A stretch of DNA of 64,000 bases from Toxoplasma gondii ME49 (lineage: Eukaryota > Apicomplexa > Conoidasida > Eucoccidiorida > Sarcocystidae), in assembly GCF_000006565.2 (NCBI RefSeq), contig NC_031473.1:3565634-3629633 (forward strand). Reading direction: 5' to 3'. The notes below the pieces were generated by a model. The model worked only from the letters and a program-made list of their open reading frames with translations, had not been told where the DNA came from and made no database searches. Shown here piece after piece: positions 12,449 to 25,118 of this stretch (position 1 is its first letter; each line of letters begins with the position of its first letter). The translations under genes were made by a program, and so were the position numbers.

Positions 12449-13706
12449 ATGATGGGGTCAGGGGACCAAGATTCTTCTCAAGAAGAGTTCGTAGTCTGGA
12501 AGGGTGCAAAACTTTTGTGGCCTGTCGATATGCCTGATTATATTGTGGACTTCACAGTCGTTCGCTGGTAAGACAGGCTTTGGCGGCTCCCATACACAAA
12601 ACACCGAAGCGAAATCGAGCATGTCCACACACATTTCAAGCAAATCAACGAATTACCGCGCGAACTTTTAATATGGCCGAAAAACAGCAAGAGGCAGACG
12701 AAACACAATATGTTATATGCTATGCTGGGCAGCAAAATTGTATGGGGGTGTATATGCTCTTGGGAATCCAACAGGCAAGCAGGCCAACCCACCATTTTCT
12801 ATAGATCTCTACATTATCAGCAATTTCTCGAGGTAAATATCGTCGGCAGATCAAGAACCAAAACCACTCATCCCGGACACGTCTTTTGTTCCTGTGGTAT
12901 CATGCTCTGGCTCTTTTCTTTCCAGTCATATGGCGACGAGCAACACATTGGGTTATTATTGGTATTGTTTGCACAGTTCTCCGTACCCAGAGGGGTGTAA
13001 CGGAGCAATCACACGCGCCTGACATTTTCTTCAGACAGGTGGCTTTTTCTGCAGCCTGCAACTACCAATGGAGTTCCCAGTGCGAACACGCGTTCTGCCA
13101 GAATATTCATTTACAGTGTCTGAAGAGTCGGATCTGCGTCAAAAATGTCCTCTTTACTTATTTCATGCAATCCGTTTAGTCTACATAACGCCTGACGGTC
13201 ACATTGTTGGGTTGGACTGCGGCAGGTGTCACTAGAGATGCCCTAGCGATTAGCCAAATGGCCACGAAGGTGACAGCACATGTATATCATTGTAGACAGG
13301 ACAACACATTCTTGGTTCTCCGTTCTTATGCAGCAAACAACTCATGGATGAGTTCAGCCCAGATAAAAATGCGCTGCAAATAGCGGAGACGCTAAAAAAA
13401 GAACTTGACGCAAAGTGGGGTCTTTTCTGGTAAGCCCAGATGCCTCTGTGTCCTCCCGGTTTTTGCAGCGGCTTTGCCACGCTTCAACAGAACGACTGAT
13501 GTCCCCTGATGTCAACGTTGTCTTAGAGCCATAAAATTGACCGCAGGACCTTTTCCTACTTTTTGGATGTCTCTGCTTTGTTTTGCTTGACGCCTAGGCA
13601 CGTGACTGTTGGAAACAATTTTGGAAGCTACGTCGTGCACCAGAAAAGGCGGTTCGTCTATTTCACCATAGCCCAAGTTTCCTTCCTCATATACAAGGCA
13701 CATTAA
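12449..13706 (+). CDS. Divergent LC8-type dynein light chain
   Basis: Three exons join in phase: 12449-12567, 13334-13429 and 13598-13706 (TAA), coding for 107 residues. The first two introns both split a codon after TG. The product keeps the whole LC8 fold order: a first strand near GAKLLWPVDMPD, helix EFSPDKNALQIAETLKKEL, then DAKWGLFWHVTVGNNFGSYV and VYFTIAQVSFLIYKAH at the C-terminus. These align with the W-H-x-x-V-G-x-N-F-G-S-Y-V and Y-F-x-x-x-Q-V-x-x-L-x-(F/Y)-K blocks of LC8. LC8 proteins dimerise and bind short linear motifs in dynein intermediate chain and many other partners, in the cytoplasm, axonemes and, in coccidia, the apical cytoskeleton. Low identity to canonical LC8 suggests a paralogue. 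The start could instead be 12329, giving 147 residues; the ATG pair at 12449/12452 gives a length nearer the family norm of about 89. Confidence 0.85.
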
Positions 13707-15222
13707 TAATGACTCCCTCCGGTGCCGCAGCTGTCAGAACGCCTCTCAATTCTCATTTGTAGAACATATGTGTTTTCCTTATCTGATGGAAGTCGATATA
13801 TCTAGGACCTACTTGGCCTTGCGCCATCCGGTCCTCTGACGAAAAGTATCTGGATGTCCTGGCAGCGGTCGTCGCAGGTTCACTGGTGGCATTTCTACGT
13901 GCTACAGACATCTCTGTTCATTATGTGAGTACGACTCCTGTGAGTCCACACAGACGCATCTCGTTATACAGCCACCCGATGGATCCTGTTGCTGCCTCTA
14001 AACATGATGCTCCTATATTAAGGGTAATTTCCTTGTCAGTAACGTGGCGGTATTGTCAACTAATAAAAAAATACGAGCCATTTTTCTAGCGGACCGGTCA
14101 AGAAATCCGACAACGGTACCGCAGCAGGACTTTCACAACAGATGAAAAAGCTGTGGAACGTACCATGCCGAAACCCTTCTGATGGTAGGTGGCAGTATAT
14201 CACCTTCGAGCGCTTCGTCTCAGCACACCCAGTTTGCAATGGCGAGGTGTCACCACAACAAGTTGACATCAGTTCCCTTTTCTAGCAGCACTCTTGTAGT
14301 TTCGTTATATCGCTCTCTCAATTTGGGAAAAACATACGTCCACTACTGAACAACATCGCATAACTAGTCACTATGGTCTCCGTCAGCGTAAGCACGCATT
14401 GCGGTTATTCACCAGTAGGTATTTCACAGGGAATTCCAAAAGGCTTCATTCTGACTAATCTTCTGGTGCCACTTTAAGACTGAAATGTGAAGCTTAGAAC
14501 TACGAACGTTTCGATCGCGAGATTCGAGATAATAGGCATTGTCAGTACAGTCGTATCGCCACCAGGTGGCTTTCTTTTCGGTTGGTGAAGCGCGAGGCGC
14601 AAGAGGTCCACAATGCAACTATTATATGGTGCGCAAACCAAGAAATCTCTCCAGCAGAAGCACGGCCCACCATTTCATGTTAGACGATGGCATTCACACA
14701 GGGTAAAAACGGAACCACCATGCATATGTTTTACCTATCAGGCGTTGCCAGTGTGACCCAGGCAGAACTATCCACACCTCCTTTGCACAGCAGCTTCCTG
14801 CTGAGCAAATTAGATGCGACCGAGTGTTCAGAAGAGCTGCCACCTAATCAAAGTAACCGTTGTTTCGTTGTTCTTCCAGCGATGTGCGCTAGCACTAACG
14901 TAAATCTTTAGACCACGTACACACGGATATCCTTTCTTTTCGTATTCGAGCAACTGACGCTTCGGTGGTTCTGAAAGATAAACGGGGCGTTTTATTCTTC
15001 ACTATCACCGAGACAAGTACGGGAAGGGTACGAACAATTGACGAGCCAGGAAATCGATTGACACTTAAACTATGCCATTCAAACAACGAAAAACCTCTTC
15101 CGGCCCCTGTAGACAACGCTTCTTCCATGAAGAACAGTCACACGACACCATCTGCACGGGTAAGTCGCCCAGACCCACAAGGTGGCCCGCGGAAAACAAA
15201 TACTGTAATACAACCAAAGCAA
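13707..15222. other. Intergenic region between convergent genes, no gene recognised
   Basis: This lies between the 3' ends of the dynein light chain gene (+) and the SUMO ligase gene (-). Small open frames on both strands around 14.7-15.2 kb have no recognisable motifs. It is most likely shared 3' flanking DNA. Confidence 0.45.
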
Positions 15223-18200
15223 CTACCAGCCGGAGAGTTCCATACTGAGATCCTCATAATCATCGTCGCACCACTCTTCGACGACGTATTTTTCAAGGTC
15301 TGGAGAGTGGAAGGATACAGTCTTTGCCTTGCGCTTTGGAGGGCTGAAGTCCGTCATGTGAAGAATCTCCTGGACTAAGGTGTCCACGTACAATTCGTGA
15401 GGAAAAGCGTACTCTTCGCACAAGGGACACTTCCAGCTTGACCTTGCACAGTGACGTAGGTAGTTAGTTCGGACATAAAACTGTAAATCGAAGCATTCTG
15501 GGTGTCGACAATGAACAGAACGAACAGGAGTCCTTAGTCGTCCAGCAATATCGTCACTAAAGAGAGTGAGAGTCAGGACAGGAGGAAGAGCAGATTGACT
15601 CGCACTTGCTGTCGTGCTGACCTGCGGCGACGCCACTGGTATTGGCGCATGAAAACACAACGGCACACAAGAAAACACTTTGCTCATAACGAACAAGTCA
15701 CGAACCAACACACTGTGTTCACCAGCAACCGCAGGAATGTCTCTACGCGCAGGTGTGAGCATGGGAACGAGCATCCCACGCCTGACCACAGCTGGAGAGA
15801 GACGTGTCGAAAATGAAGCTGAAGACAACATGAGAGAACTGTAGGTTACCTGTTTTCTTTCGCTTGAATCCTGGAAGTCTTTCGAAGATGACCGACCAGA
15901 AACCACGTCGCGGTGTCTCTGTTACTTGGTTACTGTGGTTGAGCGCTCCATCCCGGAGATCCTCATTCCGGACGTTGGCGCTCCCACAGATATCTCGATG
16001 TCCTTTTAGCGTCGACGAACTCATCGAGCATCTTCGACTACGAGGGCTCTCCATAATGCTATCCTTGCCTCCGCCTGAGATTCGGTTCTGCCCGTGGCTG
16101 TCATCAAATATCTCCACTTCATCGGATGAAGTCGAGACACGTCGCTGAGTTTTCTGAGCGACTATCCACTTCAGCTGACGCACATAAAAAAACGCTCCTC
16201 CATCAGTCACTCTACACTGCATATTCACCAGCTCTGTGCACATGCATCTTCTGTACACGAAAGACATAACAGGTCATGTTTCTACCACAGTTACCCGAGG
16301 CACCTACATTCACGCACCGAGCACATCCAAGTCCACAACAAATGCACGTGTGTGGCAAAACACGTTTATGCATCATTCATTTTCATGAAAGCTTGCCGGC
16401 GAAGAGCTCACACAAGCACCGCCGCCCTTCATGTCCATCGGTTGATAAACACAATGGAAGAGCTGAAGCGACTGAGTGAGGAAGGCAGCCGCAGTACGTG
16501 GCAAATTTCCGTTAGGTTACTTGCGAGAGAGGTTACATCACCTTCGACTACAAGAACCGGGAAACACGTGGAACTTACAAAATCAGTGCAGTATGGAATA
16601 GGTAGAGATCGGCGTTGTACGATGGCCTCCAGCAACTGGCTTTCTTCCACAGGAAGCGAACAGACCAACTGAACTAGGAAAAGACGCCCTTCTCGGTGCT
16701 GGCCACGCGCCTGCGAAAAACGGATACAACAAACAGCACGGTGCGGCCAGATTCGCAGGGCGCGTCTGTTAAAAAGGTCCTCGCAAACCCTGTGACAAAT
16801 GAGCCTTAATTGAGGCACTACCTGTACAGCGGTGATCAGCGGGAATGACAACCGAAACTCTTCCTGATACTACCGTCTCATGCTCAGCTACGTCAAAAGC
16901 GGCTTTACTTATATTCCAGATCCTAGACTTCCCTACTGAGTACAGAGGCGCCACCACAGTTGAACAGACGCAGTACATAGGATCTGAACGAGTGGCAAGC
17001 ACGACATACACAACATCCGCTCGACAGTTGGTCTACGTCAGGCATGCTCCGTCGTAGATTTATATTTTCTTCCGGCACAACCAAAGCAAAAACTCACCAC
17101 AACGTAATTCATGCCACTCTTTGGTCTGGCATGTCGTTTGATATCGGAGAGGTAAAGGGGAGGCTTCGGGTGCAAGTGTGGGACAACGGGGTCGTAAAGA
17201 GTCTCGAAATCGGGAGCAGAGCAGTCGAAACCTGCAACAGCCGTTCGAGTTGCACCTACGCCTATTTTGCATTTTCGAGGACTCGTCCTCAACGTAGGCA
17301 TGACATTTCCACCTCTTCCTGGGCCCGTTGAACTCGATTCTGCAAGCGAAAAAACCGAAAGAGGCCTGGACAAGCCGACCAGGGTCATATAGTTGCTCGT
17401 GGAACGGCAGCAGAAACAGCCTCGTGAAAAGAACGTGTCACTGAGACTCCACATCAAACGAAAATCCACGCGCCCACTCATGAGGTCAAATTTTAGAATG
17501 CACCGAAACCCTGGGTCTGCATCTGGGAGTTTTGTGACATGACTGAAGTTGTCGAATCACTGGAAACGACGAAAAGGACTTTGTGTCTGGGACAGGGAAA
17601 CGAACATTTATCCGGGTGAGCAGCGTTGACGTGTGTTATCTGCGAATTCTACCCTGTCCAACCAACAATTACAAGGACTTTCTGAGATAACTTTTGTTCC
17701 CTCCCTTTTCTCCCACGCACCTGAAAAGGAGTAGCTGATGAATCCGTCCCTATCATCTATACCGCCTTTTGCCTCCCGGCCGCCGCTTCGTTTCCTCAAG
17801 GACACGGGGGTGATATCCGATCCAGCTGTCAAAGCTCGAACGCGGGGGTTGAAGAAAATTTGAAGACGGTCGGGAATGTAGGGACGATGCCGCCCGCACA
17901 CAGGGTCATCCATTGGGAAAAAACGCAACTCAAGAGCTGCTGAGGGATTCGAGGCAAGCTCCCGCTGTAACACCGGGGAGTGACTAAACGGAAGGACGCA
18001 TCGGCCAGCTAAGCTCGGGATTAGAGCAGGCGGTCCCGCCAGATCTTCGTCGGAGAGGTGATACGCTGGACACGCGAGTGACGCAATAGAAGAACACCAC
18101 GTAACTTCAGTGCTCGGGTCCTACGAGACAAATATGAGACAGAGAAAACTGACACGATGAAGGGGTCTTACAGGACAAGCCGAAAACGTACTCTCAACAC

Positions 18201-21200
18201 TGCAGATAAAAAATCTTCAGAAGGAATGCGTAGCTGGTTAGCCTCGTCGAAGTTTCTTCTACAGAAGTCCGCAGTGAGCGGCGCAAAAAGAAGCGACTAT
18301 TCAGGAAATCCACATTTCGCTTCGTTGCCACATCGTAATGTACGATTTAAGATTTCCTGATACACTCGACCTTCCAAGGATTCGGCACGTGTCCACCTCA
18401 ACTGACTACGGTAATACAGATACGGATGTGGGGGTGTAGATACCTGGCCACCTTCAGACTCGCTTCCTCTCACGCGGTGCAGTATTGCCGAAAACAACAA
18501 GTCAGTGACATCGCTCCGGACAATAGAACAACGCTGTCTAGAAAGAGAAACGTATATCAAAGGCAATCAAAGGCAGTCGTAATCGGTGAAACAGAAACAA
18601 ATCCCAACCGCACTTACAAAGAGGAGGATCCTACAGAGGCAACAGTAGAATCTGTTCGGAAGGCGGGGGAACCTCGACGCCACCGCGCCGCAGAGTGCGT
18701 GGACACGTACGCGACAGTGGATGCACTGGAGCTGCACGTGGATGCGAGGAACCAGAGGCACAGAACAAATGTCTTTTAGATTCACTGACTACTCAGGCAA
18801 GTCATTCGAAGCATATAACAGACAGGCAAGTCGTAAAAGAGTAGCTGCGTTCTTGCATATGACAGGGTCTCCGTTGAGTCCGCATTCACCAACGGGCAGG
18901 CTTCAATGTACCACTAGTTGGCGCGAAATGACCTCACCAGGGCCAGGATCAACAAGGCAGCAAGGCGGTACGGGCCAGCAAGTCAGAACGAATCCAAACA
19001 AGAGCCTACGGTTGACACTGGGCTCCATTCTTTTGTAGACGGGATTGAGGGGATGATTTACACGAGAAACAGGCATGCATTAACTTAAAGAATGAGTTGG
19101 TGCGTCGCTGCATGTCGAGTCTTTCCTGCTACGTGTGAAGGCGGTATCAGCACAATCGCCGCAGAACAGCGGCGCATTTAGACGAAAAAACGGAGCTCAT
19201 GCAAATCCGTCTGCTCTCGACTTTCTCCTACAATATGTTCTTCATATTCCATACGTGAGACGAGTTATATTTGTGCGAGGAAACTGCTGAAAAAACAGTG
19301 CGCATATGGTTGGCATTGGCATACTGAAGAGGTTTTGAGTCGCTCGTAGTCTTTGCCCGAACAGGCGTCTTTGTCTCCGAACTGAGACGCCGGCAGGAGC
19401 CAGGCAGCGTCACGACGCGAGAAGAAAGCAGCGAGTGTCTCTCGATCACGGCCGAACACTTCCTGCAAGTGATTCAAGCACATGTTTCCCTGGCCATATT
19501 TACAAAGTGCAGGAATAGGAAAACACTGCGATGACACTTTGTAAGTCGCAAAAAAAAGCAAAACGGTAGCAGAGTATCTTCGCATACGCGAGGTCGTGCC
19601 TATGCTTGACGCTGATTGCCTGTGGAGAGACTGGTGGCGACTGGAGCTTCCGCAACAGGCAGTCGAAGAGAGGTGAAGTATCTCTTCTTAGCAGAAAAGC
19701 ATGACAGGTTGAAGAGAGAAAACAGCGAAAACAAGACTCAATGAAATTACAAGACAGATGATTTTTGAGGCTGGGAAAAACGAGGGCACGGTTCCGATCT
19801 GGTTTGTTCAACTGGTTTCATCAACTACAGAAAACAACCACATCCAACTGGTTCAGTAGAATACCTGCCCAAGTGCTCGCACCACCCTATGTCAACATTC
19901 AATATTTCCGACGTCAGCGTGAAGCTTTTCTCTTTTGCGTGTATTTCCCGATACTTACCTCGCACAGACAGAATGCTTTGCCTTCTCCAAGGCTTACTTC
20001 CTTGCCGTGGAGTTTCCAGGTATTCTGCGCGAGACGTGTCGTTCGCTGTTGCGTCATAAGAGGCTGAAGAGCTCCCTCCAGCTTCTCGGTCCACTCCTCA
20101 AGAGGTCGGCGGCTTTCCCCTCCGTGCAAGCTGTCCCGTGCTTCACGCGCAGTCATTTCCAGTTTGTTTTCAGTAGAGGGTGGTAAGCAGTCGTGTTCTC
20201 TTACTTGCATGGTCTCAGCGCGCATCGAGCCGGACCTGTGTCGACTTTCATCCAGCGCATCACCTGAGGAACTTGCGTCAAAGGGCAAGAAGTCGGTTTC
20301 CTTCCTCGACTCACTGCTGTCTCCTGCTGTCGTCCTGCGACCTGCTGAAGAGCGCACCCTATGCGAGGGCACTCTATGCTGGACGTGGGCATAGAGAGAG
20401 GGCTTCCGCAAGCTGTTTGCTGAGTCGCGATTTCTGGAGCAAAGTTCACGAGACAATGGTCCTTCTTCAGCTGCTTCCTCCCGTCGCTGGTTCTCAGTCG
20501 CCAAGGACCCAGAAGCGTCAGCGGCCTCATCGTGGGGCGGTCCTCGACGCTGTTTGTGGATGCGAGGGGACAGGACACTGGTCCCGTCTTCAACAACCCA
20601 TTCTTCTCTCTTTCGCGGTGAGCTGCGGAGAGAGTGTGAGGGCGGTGGTGTCTCCATCTCTCCCTCACGTAGTCCGGATAAGCCTATCCCCCGTCGAGTG
20701 GAATAAATGACTCCTTTTTCTGGAGAAAGAAACGGGTACGCTCGGGTCTGAGAGCCGCTCCCGCTTCGGTTGGTTCCAGAACGACCGGATGGTGAGCCGG
20801 ACATCGAAGTGACTACTTGGTCATCTGCCCAGTCTTTTTCTTCACAGACTTCTCGCACACCCCGTCCGGTCCCGGCCGCATCGTGAGAGTAGCTTGAGAG
20901 CGAGCTTCCAGTTCCAAAAGTATCTTTCTCTCGTGCAGAGGCCTGCGATGAAGGTAAAGAACGACTCGGATACCTGTGTGAACCGTCCGGACGTCCTGAG
21001 GAGTACGCTGCATTCTGTCTGCGGTGAAACCAATGCGTTTGCCTCCGCGATGTGTCTTCGACGTCTCGTGCTCGCGTGAGGCCTTCTTCAGGCTCCTGTG
21101 ACCCGCGCTCCAGGTGCTGCACCCACTCCTCTTCGAGTCGCATTTGCCGCGTCCTTTTCCTCCCCCTCTCACCCGCCTGTAAGGGCACAGGATGCGCGGT

Positions 21201-22109
21201 CGCATAGGTTCGCTCACTACCTCGGAAACGAACGTTCGTTTGTTCGTCACGCCAGCTGGAGAAAGGGAGGCACCCACCAAGAATAGGTCGCTGATCATAG
21301 CTCGACGGTTCGTGGATTCCGTGCGACCTGTTCACCGGACAGTGCGTGACTTCCTCTTCTGTCTTTTCCCCGGATGAACTGAAAGAAGAGCTTCCATGTC
21401 TCTCTGTCAGGCGTTCGTCACCTTCGTCAATAGAACGTATACGCGGGGTCTCCAAACCCACTTGAGGACGAACGACTCTCTCACGCCCTGTCCCATGCTT
21501 TCGGTGCGTTGGACGAGAAGTTGGAGAAAAGAAATCATGGTCATCACTGCCCCACATTACCTCTTCACACCGACCGCCCCGACGTGGTAAAGAGGCATCG
21601 TCAGCAGGCCTCCTTTCTGGAGTTTGCGCGCGCTGCGTCCTGTGGGCGGCCTGAGACGTCTGCGATGACCAACAGCGACCGGACGCCAACGCGTTGTCCG
21701 GTGCCAAGTTGTCGAATGCTGCATACGAGGACGGTGACTGAGATTCAGATTCAACGAACTCCGTCCTCCACTTCCTGGAGTTCCCTGCATCGCGGTCGTT
21801 GATAGCGGGGAAACACCCGGATGAACTCCACGCGGCTCCTGACGAAATGGAGTCGGAATGTCCGTGGTCATCCACATCGTGGGCACCGAAATTCTGTGTC
21901 ACTTGTTCACGAGCGTTGTCAGCGTGAGAAATTATGGGCAGCCGCAGGCGCGAGCTGCTGTCTCTCGCCGCGCCTCCATCCTGACGACAGAGAAACGATT
22001 CAGGAGCATTTTCACTCGCCTCAAGAACAGAACTGGAAAGCGCCTCAGTCTCTTCCCCACTGGACTGGCTGTCACTGCCGTCGCTGCAATCTGAAATTCG
22101 GTTACCCAT
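15223..22109 (-). CDS. SIZ/PIAS-type E3 SUMO-protein ligase
   Basis: Exons on the minus strand read as 22109-19959, 19525-19325, 18788-18618, 17964-17721, 17339-17098, 17032-16822, 16673-16579, 16153-about 15850 and about 15621-15223; phases agree at every junction except the last, where several splice choices exist. The product is about 1300 residues. Exon 1 (717 residues) is Ser/Arg/Glu-rich and looks disordered. Exon 3 has a PHD-like zinc motif: CIHC, HALC and CCLC, as in plant SIZ1, but the first CxxC pair appears reduced to one Cys. Exons 5-6 resemble the end of a PINIT domain (LYLSDIKRHARPKSGMNYV). The last exon carries the SP-RING (zf-MIZ): CRHPECFD, then WKCPLCEEY, with the expected C-x-H-x2-C-F-D and W-x-C-P-x-C ligands. 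SP-RING proteins recruit SUMO-loaded Ubc9 and modify nuclear substrates. Stop is TAG at 15225-15223. The N-terminus MGNRIS also fits an N-myristoylation pattern, unexpected for a nuclear ligase. Confidence 0.8.
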
Positions 22110-24378
22110 TGTACTTTTGGGGGGACTAGGCTCAGAGAAGAATAGAGAAGGCTACGGAGTTCGAGACCACCTGTGTTGTACAAAGATCCTACGGTCGTAA
22201 AACAGTCGTGTGAAGCAAGCACAGCTCATCAGGAAAAATATCAATTTTTCTCACGATCCTCAAGCGGGTTACATAACAACGAAATGATTGGCTCGGAGCA
22301 ACGAAACACTCTCTCGTAGGGCAGGCTTACGTCGCCGCTGCTGACGCAGAAGGGAGGCTGGACGTGAGTAGCAGAACGCCTTTGACTTTAGATGACAACA
22401 GAAGGTCCCTTCTTAAAGTGAAAGACACTCCCGAAACGTGAGTTCCGCACGAAATGCGCAGCAGTGGTTGGTTCCACTACCGTTAACACACTCTTTTTTC
22501 TACGGGAAGACACTGTGACCACGAGTCCCGCCGTCGACAAATGTTTCGAATAAAGACAGCACGATGCGCGTGTACTACACAGTCATGGAGCCACGGGTCA
22601 ACGTGAAACGGAGCCGCGAGTAAGAAAAAGTTCGCTAAACTAGAGAAAAAAGTGGGAATGTGCGATGTGTTTCGAAGGAATATCGATGTAGTCACCGATC
22701 AGCCAGTATCTACAGCATGCACACAAAATGCCGGCATATACGCAATGACGCATTCATCAAGCAAACAACAGGTCGCCAGCTACTAGTTGTATAAGCAAAA
22801 GACCGAATGGGCATACTGTTAAGAACAAGATAAAACATTATTAGCAACAGTGCTTGTCGGGACCGGGTACGCAGTGGGCAGCAACCCCCCTCTACCTTAC
22901 CACGAATAGGCGAGCCAGCCGCAAAGATGCAAGCACCTCTGCGCATTCTGTCTGCAAGACGAGGAGCGCCTGGCGTACGTGCTGACCTACGTGCTGACGC
23001 GTTAGTTTCAGCTGCGCCACAGTTCGGCTCGAAGCGAAGCCTGTGTAGAGGCAGAATGCGACAGGTGGGAGAATAATCTACAAAGGGAGTTCTACATGGA
23101 ACGTCCTTCGTTTGATCGTGTTAATCGTGTCACGGGCATGAAATACAACTCTTGCCGTGCGTGTGTGCAACTGGAACACCATGTCTTGTTGGTGTGTGGA
23201 AGTGCAGCTGAGGGAAACTTTAGTATGTTTTCAACGTCGAAATCAGGGTCACTGTATGTGGTGCACAATACATTAGATGCAGAGGCTTGACCAGCAAACC
23301 GAACCTCAATAAAAAACTATGCTCTGCTTTCTCGCATGGACTTCTGTCATCTACAGTAATGCATGCGAGACCTGGCCGCAAAATGGGAAATGACTTAACT
23401 GTCCTGAAAGATAGGCGCAGTTCTTGTTGCAACGGAGGAAGTGAGGAACCTTTTGATAGATGTTCATACTCCCCACTCGATACAGGTCAAAAAAATACGT
23501 GAGCACCCGCATTCAACATGTAAGATCTAGTTCCCGCCTGTCGACACGGATGAGTACTGCGCAGGACCGGAAAGAGTTTTCTCCAGCATCAAGTGGGATA
23601 GCCATCTGATGGAAGCTACGGTTAGCGTATCGACACAAGAAGTCTGCTATCACCACGTGGGCTAGCCAGTGCACCCGCTTATTTTGTGGTCAAAAAACAC
23701 CTTTAGGCCGAGCAGTCTGAGTGGAATGGGAGTGCCAGTATGTTGCAGAATGAGCTAGTACCCACTTTATCAGACATGCACTTGCAATTTCAAGCGGGAG
23801 CTTCGACAACCGTAGGATGCCTCAGACGTAACAGGCAAGTCCCATGATCCGATGTCATCATTCGACGATCGTGTTGACAAAAGCCCATTCGCCACTGCGG
23901 GGGTCAGAAAAGAGTTTTTTTTCAAATCGCTCCTGAGGAGCGGTCATTTTTCCCAGCAGGTGCTCATCACGGTGTAGAGTTCACTGGAACAGTGCCTGTT
24001 TTCTGTAAGACACCTAGATTCCCGTGGGTGGTGGACAAGCGTATCAAAAAATCAGATGAGGTTACCGTGTGACTGAACACCGCCCCGAGAGGTTAGCTGT
24101 GTCAAGCGCTCAACAGCCCCGCTCATAGAGTATGGCTGAGCGCTTCATTTTGTTTTAAGGCTCTTATGGTTTTGTTTCAAATGAGGTATGAGAATTAACT
24201 GTTGACAGCGAAATTCGCGTTTAGCCTGACTACTTGCCTGAGAGGCCGCGCGATCGGTGGAAACACGTTATTGTGAAACCATTATGAAATGCTTCGGAAA
24301 GAGTGAGCCGATGATGGCACCAGCCCCCACGCCCGTGAGGATGGCTGGGCCACGACACTGTGTACGACACGCTCTCAC
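22110..24378. other. Intergenic region, no gene recognised
   Basis: This is upstream of the SUMO ligase on the minus strand, so its left end should hold that promoter. No TGAGACG element was noticed close by. Open frames are short and random-looking. At about 24.26-24.38 kb the minus strand has a glycine-rich hydrophobic stretch (ILTGVGAGAIIGSLFPK) in another frame, mentioned with the next gene. Confidence 0.4.
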
Positions 24379-25118
24379 CCAAAGGAATCGAAGAGGACCA
24401 CGCTGGCCCCTGCACGATCGCGGAAATAGGAGAGTACAGTGAGCGAAGCAAAGTTAGGGTTTCAAGTACGCCTTGGTAACACACATATGCTGCAGTGTCG
24501 GTACGTTTATAGGGTGGTGTCTCCTTAGCTGAAAATGCAACCACCACGGAACTCTAGTGGGTACACAAGTTCCAATTAGGTTGTATCATAGCCGAGCCTA
24601 CCTATCTCCCTCGGTGCCTGGATCGGACTTATGAGCCTTGGTCGCCCTTCATCGAGACAACCTTTCTGGTAGCTGATGCTTCGCTGCTTCACCTCAGACT
24701 GCGTTGACGCTCCACCAAGACAATCGCGGTGACTGCGATGAGAACGTACACACGTTGTCCACGAAACAGGAACTGTGGATCCAACTCGATCCCTCCTTAC
24801 TTAGCAAAAGATGATGAACCTCAGCGAGGACGTCGTCGGTCATTATATGCTGCAGAGAACCGGTCATCTTAATTGAAGGCAGGAGATATGAAATTCTTTC
24901 TTCATTCATATGTTGAAGCCATCATCGTTTAAGATGCATTCCTGAGCCACAAACTCCCAATCAGACACGGCAGCTCTGCTTGTTACTCTCGATGTAGATA
25001 GGCAACTTACCTGTCTGAACTTGTTAGGCGTTCTTCTCTCCGTTTTCCGGAACGGTGTCTGCTTCCCCGTAGTGTCCTCGAGCGCCCGCGTTGAGTCAAT
25101 ACGAGCTTGGCCTGACCT
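24379..25118 (-). CDS. Hypothetical multi-exon gene (partial model)
   Basis: I do not recognise this gene. Three minus-strand segments have good splice ends and matching phase. 25118-25011 (RALEDTTGKQTPFRKTERR, donor CAG-GTAAGT) joins in phase 0 to 24867-24801 (MTGSLQHIMTDDVLAEVHHL, donor GTAAGG). That joins in phase 1 to 24528-24379 (begins after TTTTCAG; contains KETPPYKRTDTAAYVCYQG). The 5' end and start codon lie further right and were not found. The 3' end is ambiguous: the frame runs on to a stop at 24230, or a different acceptor gives a tail with the hydrophobic ILTGVGAGAIIGSLF segment, which would make it a small membrane protein. No function is proposed. Confidence 0.38.

Noticed and set aside
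15743..15850. Continuation of SUMO ligase exon 8 beyond the GTAACC donor
   Set aside because: Reading on loses the frame that leads into the SP-RING. However, the exact exon 8/9 junction remains open among several donors (15850 or about 15938) and acceptors (about 15621, 15617 or nearer).
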